Source of the DNA: Maratus speciosus
Taxonomy: Eukaryota; Arthropoda; Arachnida; Araneae; Salticidae
Length of the DNA: 64,000 nucleotides
Direction of reading: 5' to 3'
Assembly: GCA_963932465.1 (NCBI GenBank)
Contig: OZ010791.1
Location: 324,279,283-324,343,282, forward strand
The notes under the pieces were generated by a model. It saw nothing but the letters and a program-made list of their open reading frames with translations, did not search any database and was not told the DNA's origin. Numbering within the stretch: position 1 is the first letter of the stretch; every line of letters begins with the position of its first letter. Positions 1-12,400 of this stretch are shown piece by piece. The position numbers and the translations under genes were made by a program.

Positions 1-962
1 TGTATCTGAGTACTCCGTCAAAAAACTGCACCTGAAACAATATGAACCGCAAAGATAAAAAAAAAAAAAAGAAATATTTCGCCCCTCTTCTCCCCCCACC
101 AGCCAGAAATTTCGCGCGCCATTTTATAAACTTTTTCTTATGTATTATAAACTATATTAAAGTTTCAAATATATCGCCTTGTTATATTTCCCACTTTGAA
201 TGAAATCGCCGTCTGTTAGATTCAAATTCCACCACGAGAGAGCGCAGTCTATTCTTAACAAAATTGTATCTGAACGTAACTCCGTTAAACATCCTATCAG
301 GAGGGAGGATCAGCATAGTCGAGGGGGTGGCGGTCTTAATAAATAATTTAAGATATTTGCTTAAATTACTATTCCAAAAGTGGTATGAACACTTATAAAA
401 TTTCTGATATTGAATTAGTAATAGTTATCTCATCACGCCATCAAAAACCCGCACGCAAAACAGTACAAAAAGCCTTGTTATACTGCCTAATTTTGTTCGC
501 ACCCCTTACTCTATCCTCCTCCCCCCAACCGGAATGTGACGCGCCATTCTTTTTTATAATGTTTAGTATTTGTTATAAATTATCTTAAAGTTTCAAACAG
601 ATCGCTTTGTTAGAATTCCTACTTAAAATGAAATCGCGGTTTGTTAGTTCTACATTCCAACACCAGGGCTTCTAAACAGATACACTTCTTAACAAAAGGC
701 TGTTCAGATACACTTCTTAACAAAAGTGTATCTGAACGAAATTCCGTTACACAACCTATCGGTAGATACATGGGTCGGGGGGGTGGCGGTCTTAACCAAG
801 AATTTAATATTTTTGCTAGAAATACCATTCGAAAATAGTGGTATCAATACTTCTGAAATTTTTATCGGGCATAAGTAACATTTATGCTGTATTTTTAAAA
901 ATCGGACACCGTTCAGAAGAATATTGCAATGAAACATCACGTGACCGCCTTTTAAAATAAGT
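1..962. repeat. Tandem array of a ~460-bp repeat unit (copies 1-2, plus partial)
   Basis: Two long copies can be aligned by eye (about 82-498 and 499-960), sharing a C-rich start, the stretch AAGTTTCAAA, the motif TGTATCTGAACG (265 and 727, 462 bp apart) and the G-rich GGGGGTGGCGGTCTTAA. A partial copy begins at base 1. The array continues on the far side of the Tc1-like element at 2040. Removing that element leaves ~487 bp between copies 2 and 3. Short ORFs here are not conserved between copies, so I read it as non-coding. Confidence 0.7.
703..736. repeat. Perfect 13-bp inverted repeat (hairpin) inside repeat copy 2
   Basis: TTCAGATACACTT at 703-715 is the exact reverse complement of 724-736, with an 8-nt loop. 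It was created where a ~22-bp segment is locally duplicated (CAGATACACTTCTTAAC occurs twice); copy 1 of the array lacks the second arm. Confidence 0.8.
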
Positions 963-963
963 A

Positions 964-2037
964 CAGTCGTGGGAAAAAAAAGTAAACACCCCCTACTAAC
1001 TCCTCAACAAATTATCGTAGAAGAAAGTTACTGGTACCGAACGATTGGAAATAAAGTCTACTTTTAAATTATGTATATAAAATTTGCTTAGGGTGCCATC
1101 TACATAATAAAACGAACCCAAACTTCATTCTTTTCAATAGCAATACCCAATTTTGACAGCATAAATGAACTCTACACCCAGTAATTAGCCCCAATACTAA
1201 TTTTTATGCAATTCGTACTATAAGTTTCGGAGAAATTAATTATTTTAAAACGAGCGTATTTTAGGGGCTGTATCCCAATTGAAGTTCCGCACTCGATTGT
1301 TGATCGAGAGAGCCCCCTTCTTGATCAAGGCATGTTAACCGCCACTAAAGCAGTCAATGAAGCCTGCTACATTACAGGAGAGCAGGAAAAATTTCAAAAT
1401 ATCTAGTCACTTCTATCGTAGATGGTCCCTTAAACCATCATTTTGCCGTTTTTTAAGCATAATTTAAAAACTACTTGGAAGAAAAATGTGAAATTTTGGA
1501 TTTCCATAAAGCAGGACTTAATAAATCTAAATCCATCAAAAAAATTGTCGGTTGCAATTCACAATTTTTTCGAATATTAATTTCATAATTCATAATTCAT
1601 ATCTTAAAATTTTAAAAATGGCTAATTCAGCGTATTTATATTTGGGTATATTAGTATTATTGCTACACAAAATATTAGCACATTAAGAGCATAATTTCAG
1701 GAGATATAAATAAAAATATGAAAATGTAATTTAACATTAGAAGCACTAAATTTTGAATGTTTATAATTCAAAAACTTATCATTCAAATGACTTGAAATTT
1801 GGTGTATAGGCATAGTTTGAACCGAAGTTTTAAATATCTCGTTAAAATTGGGTATTGCCATTGAAAAAAAAAGGATGTTTGGATTCGTTTTAATATGGAG
1901 ATGGCCCCCAAAGCGAATTTTATATACATCATTTAAAAGTAGACTTTATTTCCAATCGTTCGGTACCAGTAACTTTCGTCTACGGTAATTTGTTGAAGAG
2001 TTAGTAGGGGGTGTTTACTTTTTTTTTCCCACGACTG
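964..2037. mobile_element. Tc1/mariner-like non-autonomous element with ~200-bp terminal inverted repeats
   Basis: The ends CAGTCGTGGGAAAAAA are inverted copies, flanked by TA on both sides (962-963, 2038-2039), the target duplication of the Tc1/mariner superfamily. The inverted similarity extends about 200 bp inwards (964 to ~1165 against ~1836 to 2037) with only scattered mismatches, like the long-repeat structure of some Tc1-type elements. The ~670-bp centre has no long ORF, only a short transposase relic (1475-1585). The element splits a tandem repeat array, so it is younger than the array. Confidence 0.88.
1475..1585 (+). pseudogene. Relic of Tc1-type transposase N-terminal helix-turn-helix
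   Basis: In frame from the TTG at 1475, about 36 codons read like the first DNA-binding helix-turn-helix of Tc1-family transposases, including the run HKAGLNKSKSIKKIVG. The family usually shows a HKAG..I.KIA..LGRS-like pattern here. The frame ends in a stop just after it, and no DDE catalytic part is seen before the right inverted repeat, so most of the gene has been deleted. The position inside a TA-flanked Tc1-like element supports the reading. It could not make a working enzyme. Assignment is by motif pattern only. Confidence 0.5.
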
Positions 2038-2039
2038 TA

Positions 2040-2215
2040 CATAACAGAAATAAACCAGTAAATGAAATTAGAGCCTCCCCCCTTTACCAGAAATTTCACG
2101 CTCCAATCTGTATTTAAAATTTTCTTATGTGTTACGAACTAACTACCTTTAAGTTTCAAACAGATTGCCTTGTTAGATTTCCTAATTTAAATGAAATCGC
2201 GGTTCTTGAAATCAC
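2040..2215. repeat. Third copy of the ~460-bp repeat, displaced by the Tc1-like element
   Basis: The C-rich stretch followed by AAGTTTCAAACAGATTGCC and the AAATGAAATCGCGGTT stretch match copy 2 (from ~499). Similarity is lost after about 2215. From here to 3095 I see no gene; 2985-3060 holds the end of a dispersed repeat containing GACAGACAGACAGAGGAGTG. Confidence 0.6.
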
Positions 2216-2984
2216 GTGCCTTCATTAGGTTTTTTTTAATACAATACGCATTTGATAGAAATAAAACCAATTAATTAAATAATAATTAATATCTCAGCTT
2301 GTAATTAAGATAGGAGTTAGAAATGGGATCAATGTGATCAGCGAAGAATTTCACGCCGGGATGTCTGAAAATTTAATCTAAAAATTTAATATTTAAAAAG
2401 TTTAAATTTCGTATTAAAATATTCTACTGCAGAAAACCGCAAGCGGCATCATGTCTGACACCTGCTTCCCGCGAAAATGAAATTTGTTTTCCTTGTCTTT
2501 ACAATTAAAGAAATTAAATTTTTATCGATCGATTTTTAGTGGATTTTTTGTGTTATGCACAACGCAGAGAAACGATCTGTATACCAAATGAAAGTAGATC
2601 TTTTTCTGCGTATGTCTGTGTAAGTTAAAAATATCTCGCCCAAAAACTTTCTGAGATACAAGTCAATTTAAAATGCCCAGTACACTTCTTTGCTTAAAGC
2701 ACGCTCTGGCAAACCTGCAATTTCGAAGCGCAGATGTGTGGCAACCTGGAGGAGAAATGAAAATATTTCAAGAGTCCGTTCGTACCTGCATTCATTTTAT
2801 ACCGTTTCTTCATTAATGAGACGTAAAATTGGGAGTTTTTAATTAATAACGTCCGTTAATTACTACTAATTAACTTCTAATAACGTCTAATTAACTTTTT
2901 CAAAATTTTATGATTTGTCGTTTGATCTCAGGTGTCCAGCTATAAGTATGCAAAATTTCAAGTCTCCAACATATATAGTTTCTG

Positions 2985-3060
2985 AGAACGGGCTCTGTGA
3001 CGGACAGACAGACAGAGGAGTGAGACGAATAGAGTTTCGTCAGATGAACAAAACCCTAAA
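2985..3060. repeat. Dispersed repeat end with (GACA)n and AGGGTTT, inverted copy near 25.1 kb
   Basis: AACGGGCTCTGTGAC, the GACAGACAGAC run and GAGTGAGACGAATAGAG..TTCGTCAGATGAACAAAACCCTAAAA are found again, reverse-complemented, at about 25045-25120. This indicates a shared transposon-derived 3' end. The class is not identifiable from this fragment. Confidence 0.6.
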
Positions 3061-3095
3061 AAACAAAGAAATTCCATTATTTAACATTTTTACTT

Positions 3096-4155
3096 TCTAC
3101 TATCTTTACAAGAAGAAAGTATTGGATTCATGAAAATTTTCGACTTCCGGTGTTCGAAGGATTTACACGTTTTAGGGGTCACAGAACACAAAATACATAT
3201 TTTTATAAAAGTCTGTCTGTCTGTGAGTCTGTCTGTCTGCCTGTATGTATGTGACACAAATTTTGTGGAGATCTATCTCAAGAACTAATGCACGGAATTT
3301 AATAAAAAATTATTTTCTAGTAGTCCCTAATATAAATTGGGGCTGATTGGTTTTGGTGTAAATCGCCCAACAGGTGGCGCTTCTATGCTGCATTTTTCGC
3401 GATTTCTGCAATAGCTCTATCTCAAGTACTAATGCACAGAATTTAGTCAAACTTTAGATTCACTTATTCCTTGATATGAATTGGTGCAGGAAACTTTTTG
3501 GTGTAAATCGCCCAACAGATGGCGCTGCTATGCTGCATTTTACAGGATTTAAACGGTTTTTGCAATAGCTCTATCTCAAGAAATAATGCCCGGATTTTTA
3601 TCAGACTTCAGATTCAGTTAGTCCTTGACATTAACTGACGTTTTGTACATTTTGGTGTAAATCGCTCAACAGGTGGCGCTGATATGCTGGACTTTTGAGA
3701 TTTCCGCAATATCTAACTCAAGTACTAATATTTGTATTTTCAACAAACTTAAGATTCAGGTATACCTCGATATGAATTAGTACTCTTTATGGTTTGGTGC
3801 AAATCGCTCAACAGGTGGCACTGCTATGCTGCATTTTTCAGGATTTTCACCATAGCTCTATCTCAATAACTAATGCACGAATTTTCAGCGAACTTCAGAT
3901 TGAGGCATACCTTGATATCAACTGGTACTTTTTATGTTTGGGTGTAAATTGCTCAACAGGTGGCACTGCTATGCTACATTTTTCAGAATTTCCCCTATAG
4001 CTCTATCTCAATAACTAACGCACGAATTTTCATCAAATTCAAATATACTTTGATTTGAATTGGTGCTAAATTGATGTAACTTCTTGTACTATTTAAATGA
4101 TTTAATTGACGTGATTTTTATAGAAGAAAGTTTTGTGATGGCCACAAAATACTAG
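3096..4155. mobile_element. Dispersed element A, five ~145-bp subunits, possible Helitron-like ends
   Basis: Homologous along its length to 39542-40445. It begins around TCTACTATCTTTACAAG and carries a (TGTC)n stretch near 3212. It then has subunits marked by AATCG(C/T)(C/T)CAACAGGTGGC at about 3361, 3506, 3660, 3802 and 3947, spaced 142-154 bp. The two window copies lose similarity right after CTAG (4152-4155). In this copy CTAG is preceded by a short hairpin, TTTTGTG..CACAAAA. A hairpin followed by CTRR and then T is the Helitron 3' end pattern, but the 2-nt gap is shorter than usual and no Rep/helicase gene is present, so the class is tentative. Confidence 0.6.
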
Positions 4156-6770
4156 TTTAATCCAATTTAATGCGTTATTTAATAAGTATAATTTTCAAAG
4201 CGAAGGATTTCTATTATTCTAAACAAATTTTAAATTTTTGAAAGATTTTTTATTTTTTTAAACGTGAAATAAACACCTATGGTATACTATGTATTTATTT
4301 GGGAAATTTAAACTGTATTAGATCGACATATTTTAATAAATGAATACTAAGCAGAAACAAATGGAAATATAACAAGATGCCGTCGCAAAAAATATAAAAT
4401 ATACTTTACTCAAGAAATGCGAAAGACAAATGTCAGATTTCTTTTCAATTATCTTACGATGGTCTGTTATGTGGACATTATTCTCAAAACATATAAATAA
4501 AGCGTTACATTACATTTTATATACAAAATACTATTGAGGATTTCGCTTTGTTTATTTTAATATAAGCAAAAGTAAATTGTATTTGCATTAATATATCTTC
4601 CTGCATGCGAATAATGTGTGAATAGAAGTAAATTGAATGTATTTATTTTTATAATGTATCAAAATGGAATTTTAAAAATACCGTAAGAAGACCGCATATG
4701 GAATCAATTTATTTTAAATCATAAAGCATAGGCATGTTATGTGGCTAATACTATGGATGAGGAAAAAAATTTCCATGCAAAATACTAAAATTTTTCGCTC
4801 TATTTACGTACTGCATGCAGATTTTTTCCTAATATTTTTTTCGAAATATAAAGTGAGATCTATCAATTTGAAAAACTTTCCTACAGGAATCAATTTATTC
4901 TGTCAAAAATGTTTCTTACTTCAAGCAAAACTCCGATTTTTTCACCAATTTTAAAAATCCGAATATAATTTAGCTATATTATCAACAAATGAACATAAAA
5001 TGTGGTCACATTAGGTGTGGTGTTGGAAATACCTTCGAATATGAACAGTGGCATTGTACGTATTGTGAAGTAAATTCTGACTTAACGAGTTTCCAGCTCA
5101 GTGTTTTTTGCACATTAATGGTTATTTATTTAATAATTCTCCTGATTTTAACAAACGTCACAAGAAACGAAACAAATAATAAATATAATATTGCAACAAT
5201 ATAATAAATTATTGATATAATATCTTCACTATTAAATATTTTTGAAAAATATATGTGATTTTCTTTTTGAGTTCAACACCCTCGATATTCGACTAAATAA
5301 GTATATTTTGACATTCATTTCATGTACATTGTTCATCTTGGGGGGTTTTAGTAACCCTTTATTTACTTAAAGCAGTTAACACAAATCCTGTATATTCAGT
5401 ATAACTCATATAAAAAGGGAGAACAATAAACATACAGAATTATATGTTTTTATGTCGTATCGAAATTCCTAATTAGTCCATTATATGTAATATTTACATG
5501 CAATTAAAAATTTAGAAAGTGGAATTCCTTGTATGTGAAATATAAAATGCTTAAATATAATATTTAAACTAATGCGAATTTGAATCGCTATAGTTCGCAT
5601 AACACACAATAGTAAAATAGTAACATACAACAGTACAGGGTCGGACTGGGCCAGGGAAAAGGGCGCAGACCTTGGATTTTCAGAGGGCGCAAAATTTTAA
5701 CGAGCTAACGCCAATTTTACTTGATTGTTTGTATCTGGCTTGACAAGGTTTGACAGACTCACACAGTATCAAGTATAAAAATGGCTTCATATTATATCTC
5801 TGAGTCTAGATAGAAGGCTTCGCTATATTCCCCGTGCATGTTAAAAGTTTCATCAAATCTACACAATGTGACGCAGATTTCTAAAACCATGTACTATCTA
5901 AAAGTTCCAGCAGGTTGAACACAGATTAGCTTGTAGTAGACGACTGATATCAAGGCTAGTGTTTTCTTATTTTATTCTTTCGTTAATAGATCCTTATAAG
6001 AATCATGTAAAAAAGTGATCATGCCCGACCATTTCTCCTGAAAATGACCGTATAAAAAAGACGTAAGTACCAATTGATTGTGAATAATATTTACTATTAA
6101 ATACTATTCATAAATTTTGCTTTTGGGGTTGTCGACATATGAAATATGCTCACATGTTGATTTTTCACATGGTAATATCCACTTTTGACACCCTATTTGA
6201 ATTCCTTGCCAGCCAGAAAAGAGCTATAGTTCATATAATTTTCTTAAATGTCAATGCAGTTATAAACCAAAAGTGTTAGGAGTTTATCCATAAATTTAGG
6301 AAAATGAAATGAAGATCTTACAAGAAAAAATACGGAAAACATTCAATTAGCCACCAGAAAAATTATACAGGAATTTTAAATTTAAAATACACTTAGTTTA
6401 CATTGAAGAATATCTTATAAAGTGTTTTTCGTAAGTTGCTACGATTTTTTGTGAGGTTCCTTTGATAAACGAAGACAATCCCCATAAATTATAGAAATGA
6501 GAAAATGAAACTCTCTCTCTCTAAAACTGATTATTCAAATGAGCTGTAAACTTCCACATCTTTGTTTTTAACGACTGTGGTTTGTTGTATGCAAAAATTA
6601 ATGTAGCTCATAATTCCTACTTCTTAATATTGTAAAGATTTGGACGGTCTCACAATATTCCCTGCAGAAAACCCTCAGTGGCACAGTTTAACTTCATAGG
6701 AAAATCTAATGTGTTTCCAAAGCAGAGCAAAAATATAGCTAAGTTCACTAATCTGAACGGTAAGATAAAA
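4156..6770. other. No gene recognised; AT-rich intergenic sequence
   Basis: Only short ORFs without recognisable motifs. CAGGGTCGGACTGGGCC at 5637 resembles hAT terminal repeats, and a similar inverted end lies at about 39235-39257, but I found no partner end or target duplication locally. Confidence 0.5.
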
Positions 6771-6926
6771 CGAACCAGTCGATCATCATCGATCTATTAC
6801 GTTTGACAGGCTACGACAGTTCGCTAATGCAAGAAACCACCGGTGGTTCCTTTGATGCACCGCGTGAGAAATAGCAAACATATTTTTCCACGAGAAGATT
6901 TCCTCTCACCGGTTCCGTGTGCAAAG

Positions 6927-6991
6927 ATGGAGGTGCCCCCTGACCAACCACTCTATGAAAAGCTGTCAAAGATTTTTGACAGAAGAAGACA
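6927..6991 (+). other. Possible first coding exon of an unidentified host gene (speculative)
   Basis: An ATG in a good translation context (GCAAAGATGG, A at -3 and G at +4) opens a 65-nt frame. Its peptide starts MEVPPDQPLYEKL and ends KIFDRRR, with protein-like charged and proline content. It is followed directly by GTGAGT (6992-6997), a strong splice-donor match. The upstream 6770-6926 is richer in G+C than its surroundings, as a 5' UTR or promoter might be. Read through without splicing, the frame stops at the TGA at 6993. I recognise no family and cannot find a matching acceptor exon, so this may be chance. Nothing downstream to 8090 reads as a gene. Confidence 0.2.
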
Positions 6992-8144
6992 GTGAGTAGC
7001 TAAGAGACTTACTATTGTTTTAGAACAAGATAATTTGAATATGTAGGAGACGAGGATTTTTTTTGTTAGTAAATTTCTAGACCCCAAGGACAGTTGCATT
7101 CAGATTGGACCTGAAAATGAGAGGTAAAATATCTCCGGGGTGAACTTTAGGCTTCACGAGCAACCGACCCGAGGGAATAACAGACGAGACGGCTAAGAGA
7201 CGGCATCCAGACCGATAACACATAAAATGTAACTGCGGTATTGGTACAGGGTGCCATAGCAGTACAGATATCTTTATCTCTAGCAAGAACAATCGTCTAT
7301 TGATTGTTTATAAACCTCAAAGGACATTGATCAGCTAACTTCTTAATTGGAGTGAAGCAATATTCAGTATTTTTCTCAAAGGGACTTATGCAACAAGCTG
7401 CCACCTTCTCATAAATTTTGTTTTGACTTTACATCTAATCATTTCAACATTATAATATGCTGTGTTGTATATAACTACCAATTATTTAGCAAAGAGATAA
7501 TTTGTTATCTTAGCAAATAAAATCTTTTTGTCTTCAATCTAAATGAATACTGGTTTTTATGCCTTCGAAGTAATACCACTCACCACTACCGCCTTCTTAG
7601 GATTTTGCACAATATGAATTTATTAACCATTTTCATAATTAAAAAAAAAACGTTTTTGAATAATGGAAAACGCCTGTAATATGTTTCGATCTATTCACTG
7701 TATATCTTTAATAAATTAGTTAAAAAGAAATCAGATGACTTTTATGAAAGACATAAATTAATGTTTATCAAATGGGTTTAACTTTAGAATCCTCAAATTT
7801 AAACACTTCTAACTCTATCATGATTTAATAATGATGTGTAATAAACAATATCTTTTCAAGGCAATCACAGAATCTCAAATAAGTGTCAAAAATGGGTGTT
7901 ATTGTTTAAAAATTCAAAATTGATACAATTTTCAAAATGTAGACGACTTCGAGAAAATTATTTATACATAGCAAAACTTAGTAGACATTATTTACAGTCG
8001 ATTGGTTCGTACAGATTTTTTATGATTAATTTTATCGGAATTAGTGAGCGGTAACCACTTTCATTCCATTTATAATCACTGATGAACTAAAAATTGGTAG
8101 AAAAACTAATGTTTTTTTTTTTTTTCACTAGGCACCAAATAGAG

Positions 8145-8330
8145 TTTCTGTGGTGCTGCTACCCTAGTAGCAAATTGTGTCTGGCCCTTGAATGGCCTCT
8201 CATCGAAATCCGATTACACGATAAGTGGCCGATTATCGTATTCTCATCGGACAGGGATGATTTTCATCGGCAATTACTCAGAAATGTCTCATTGGCCTTA
8301 GATCAATGGATGATCGCAAACTGATGAATT
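8145..8330 (-). repeat. Degenerate dispersed repeat related to 37460-37645
   Basis: Reverse-complemented, this shares with 37460-37645 the end GCTACTAGGGTA, an upstream GATGA.AGGCC block and a GTAATT block in the same order. Much of the segment is CATCGG/CGATGA rich. Divergence is high, so relatedness rests on block order rather than long identity. The 76-aa ORF over it has no recognisable motif. Confidence 0.35.
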
Positions 8331-8833
8331 TTAGAAAAAAATATGATGAATCACCGAGGAGTACGATTTCATGACGATGAATGTCCGATGACTTTTAGAT
8401 GAGTTATCAAGCAAATTTTGATGAGAAAGCGATGAATTATAGATTGGTTGGTTGGGTGTATAAATGAAAGCGATTTCAGAATATTCATTTTCAGATTTTG
8501 CGAAATATACATACATTAAAATTTTAGGAGTTAGAAATTTAAATATGCTCACTTTTAATTTCTATTAGCTTTACTACAATCATTTGAAACAAAATATTTA
8601 AACAAAAATATCCAAATTTTGTTTTATTTTTTGAGGGGGGAGGGGGGCTGAATTAAAGTTCCATATTTTCTTAGTTTATTTCTGAACAAATACTACTCCT
8701 TCATTTAAATAATCCTATTAAATTCTATTATTTATCCTCTTCCTAGAGCCTTTTATTTTAAATAAAGTTTGCTTGCTGAACTCAAACTGATTTATTAAAA
8801 AAAAAAAAAAAAAGGCTCTAAAAAAGGGATTTT

Positions 8834-8879
8834 CCAATATTAATACTTAAAAAAGGGATTTTTTAAGTATTAATATTGG
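8834..8879. repeat. Perfect 21-bp inverted repeat with 4-nt loop
   Basis: 8834-8854 is the exact reverse complement of 8859-8879, separated by GGGA. Arms start CCAATATTAATAC. The block sits ~120 bp outside the BEL/Pao element and follows an A17 tract (8798-8814). The loop region AAAAAAGGGATTTT is itself present twice (8821 and 8849), suggesting fold-back copying rather than a transposon. Confidence 0.85.
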
Positions 8880-9000
8880 ACTAACAATTACCACTGTTAT
8901 TGTTTATCATTTTGTTTGATAGAAATATTTTAAAAGAATTTTGTTAATTCTAAATTATTGTTCTGCTTTGATAAGTTTTTGCCCTTTAAATTTTTCATTT

Positions 9001-9430
9001 TGTAGAGAATTTGAAGAAAGAAATCCTTGAAATTTTCTTAATTTTATTTCACAACACAAAAACAAATCTTGACATTCACGAAAACTTAACACACAATGAA
9101 ACATACAGTTCTGGTTTCAGAATCAATTTTCTCTAGTTAAAATTAACACTCTAATTAGTATGCTTTCATCACATGAAAGCCTTAAATTACATTATAAAAA
9201 TATATCCCCTGCCTAAACTGGGTGCAGATAATTAAATAGAATAAAGAAAGACAATAATGCAGCAGGAGCAACATTCTCCATGCCACACTCTCAGTAAAAC
9301 CAAACATCAAATCACTGATGATGTCATAATTAAGATTTCACAACAGCACAGAATGCATAGTGCTGCCATCTGTCAACAAACAGAATAACTAAACCTTAAA
9401 TTTGATTTCTAATCAGTTTAGCACTGAACA
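9001..9430 (-). repeat. 3' LTR of the BEL/Pao element
   Basis: On the minus strand it runs from TGTTCAGTGC (9430) to TCTCTACA (9001). A polyadenylation signal AATAAA lies at 9048-9043 (minus strand). A T/A-rich TATA-like stretch lies at 9193-9209. It matches 15296-15725 over its whole length. Confidence 0.95.
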
Positions 9431-9443
9431 TACTCCCACCCAT
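9431..9443 (-). other. Polypurine tract of the BEL/Pao element
   Basis: On the minus strand this reads ATGGGTGGGAGTA and abuts the first base of the 3' LTR. It is the expected place and composition for the plus-strand primer of reverse transcription. It falls in the 20-nt gap between the stop codon (9451-9453) and the LTR. Confidence 0.8.
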
Positions 9444-9450
9444 CAAGAAG

Positions 9451-12400
9451 CTATTCTTGATGCAAAGGAAGTAAACAAAGTTTTACAATAGGTCTTTTAA
9501 AAATACCCCTAGTGGTTTTAACAGTTACTACACGGACTATACCATCCTTACCTGGATGAATTTCAATAATTTTGCCTAATGGCCAAACAGAAGGGGGAAC
9601 ATTATCCTCTTTCAAAATTACTACATCATTTACTTTAAAATTTTCAGTATTTACTCTCCATTTTTTTCTATTTTGCAGAGTACTCAAATAATCAATACTC
9701 CACCTTTTCCAAAAACATAATTTGAATTTTTGTACAATATCCCAACGAGATCGTAAAGACAAATTTTCCTCATTTAAAGGTTCAGCTGGGGAAGTTATGA
9801 CATCACCAGTTAAAAAATGAGATGGAGTCAATATATTTATACCATCTGAATTGTTATCACTATCAATTGCCACTAATGGTCTAGAATTCAAAATAGCTTC
9901 AATTTGAGTTAAAAATGTATAAAGTTCTTCAAAAGTTAAATTAGTATTTCCAATTACACGTTTGATATGAAATTTTACAGAACGAACAGCGGCTTCCCAC
10001 AGTCCACCAAAATGCGGACTCACTGGAGGAATCATATGCCACTCAATGTTTCTTTGAGACAAAAAATAACAATTTTTTTCATTTCTTTCAATTGAACAAA
10101 TAAATTTATATAAATCTGAGAGTTGCCTTTTAGCACCTACAAATGTTGTGGCATTATCACTATACACATGTTGAGGAGCTCCTCTTCGAGAGCAAAATCT
10201 GTTTAATGAAGCAATAAATGCCTCGGAGGTTAAATCACTCACCAACTCTAAATGTAGAGCTTTAGTTGCAAAACAAACAAATAGAACAATATAGCATTTA
10301 GTAGTTTTCGCTCCTCTACCTCGATATTTCAAAATATTAATAGGCCCTGCATAATCGATTCCAGAAAATGGCCTGTTAGGAGTGACTCTGTTAAGAGGAA
10401 GATCTCCCATTAACTGTTTGGAAGAAGCTGCTCTATATCTACAGCAGGTAACACATTTATGAATACAATTTTTAATTATCTTCTTGGCACGTACAATCCA
10501 ATAACTCTGTCTAATGATACCCATTAACAAATTTAACCCAGCATGAAAATGCATAACATGAAAATATTTAACAATTAACACACTTAATTTATGTTGAGTT
10601 GGCAAAATGACAGGATGTTTTGCATTGTACTGGAGGGGTGAATTTCTCAGCCTACCTCCCACCCTAAGTAAACCATCACTATCAATAAAAGGACAAAGTG
10701 AAAAAAGAGAACTTTTTTTAGAAACTGGTCTGTTTGATCTAATACAACTAATTTCATCTGCGAAATATAGCTGCTGAATATAAGAAATAATCAAATTACC
10801 TGAATGTCTTCTTTCATTTGTCGATAAAGGAAGAAATTTACCTTTACTCAAAGGACTGGTGTTCATTTTGCCAACTTTCTGTTTGCAATTTCTCACAAAC
10901 CTAATACAAAAAGCTAAAACAACAACAATTTTAGTAAAAGAAAAATATTTTTCAAAAAGTAAATCAATCAAAGAATTATTCACAGTTACTGGAAAACAAA
11001 ATTTAGAGTTCTTTTTCTCTTTATTTACAGTGTCTAAATTAGTTTTTATTTGAGGTTGTTCAGGCCAATGTTCTTGACTTAAAGAAAGCCACTTTGGGCC
11101 CTCCCACCAAAGGGAACAATCGGGAAGATCCTTAGGAGATAAACCTCTAGAAGCAATGTCAGCTGGATTTTCCTTGCCTGGAACATACCTCCAACAGTCA
11201 GATGGAACAGAGTCTAGAATTTCTGAGGTTCTATTGGCCACATAAGGTTTCCAACACCTAGGATGAGATGACAGCCATGATAGAACTACTTGCGAGTCGG
11301 TCCAAGCATAAAACTTAATAATGAAGGTATTCAAAATAGTCACTAATGCAGAATATAGTCTGGAAAGTAGTAAAGCACCATTGAGCTCAAGCCTTGGAAT
11401 GGAAACTGATTTAAGGGGTGCTACCTTGCTTTTAGCAACTAAAATGGTCACCTTTGACTTCACTTCACCAGGTTGAACCACATATATAATGGCGGCATAT
11501 GCTGATTCTGATGCATCGCTAAATCCATGTAAAATGAGCTCTTTACTGGAAACTTGGATCCATCGGGGAATTCTGATAGAGCAAACTTGTTCAAATTCCT
11601 CTTGGAATTTCTTCCAATTTGCTTGGAAATTTTCAGGAAGAGCAGTATCCCAGTCTAACTTCATCAACCACAATTGCTGGTAAAACATTTTTATAGAGAC
11701 AGTACATGGAGCCAAAAATCCTAATGGATCAAATAATTTGGCAGATTGTGAAAGAAATTTTCTTTTAGTTATGTTATCATCAAATTGTAAATTAACTTTA
11801 AAGACAAAAACATCATTTGAAGAATCCCAAATAAGCCCTAAGGCTTTGGAACAGTCATCAGGATGAATTTCTAAATTTGTTGACTCAAGAGAATTTGAAG
11901 ATAAATGATTCACTACATCAGAAGAATTAGATCTCCACTTCCGTAAATGAAAACCTCTATTTTCTAAAACCAGTGAAAGTTTTTCAATAACTCTAATAGA
12001 CTCTTCACTTGAGATTGAACCGGACATACAATCATCAATGTAGAAACTATCTTTAATTATTGAGGCTGTTACAGGATCATCCCTTTCAATATCTTTTCCA
12101 ATTTGAAATAGGCAACGAGTAGCTAAAAATGGAGCTGATGATGTACCATATGTAATAGTTTGTAGCCTGTATTCCTTTATAGCTGAGTATGCTGAGTCAC
12201 GCCAAACAATACGCTGTAAATCTTGATCTTCTGGAGCAATCAAAACTTGTCTATACATCTGCTGAATATCAGCGGTAAAAGCAATAGGATTTGCTCTAAA
12301 TCTTATCAAAATGGTAAAAAGATTTGGTTGTGGAATTTGTCCAACAGCTAAAACAGAATTTAACGAATTAGCATTAGGAGGTTTGCATGAACCATCAAAC

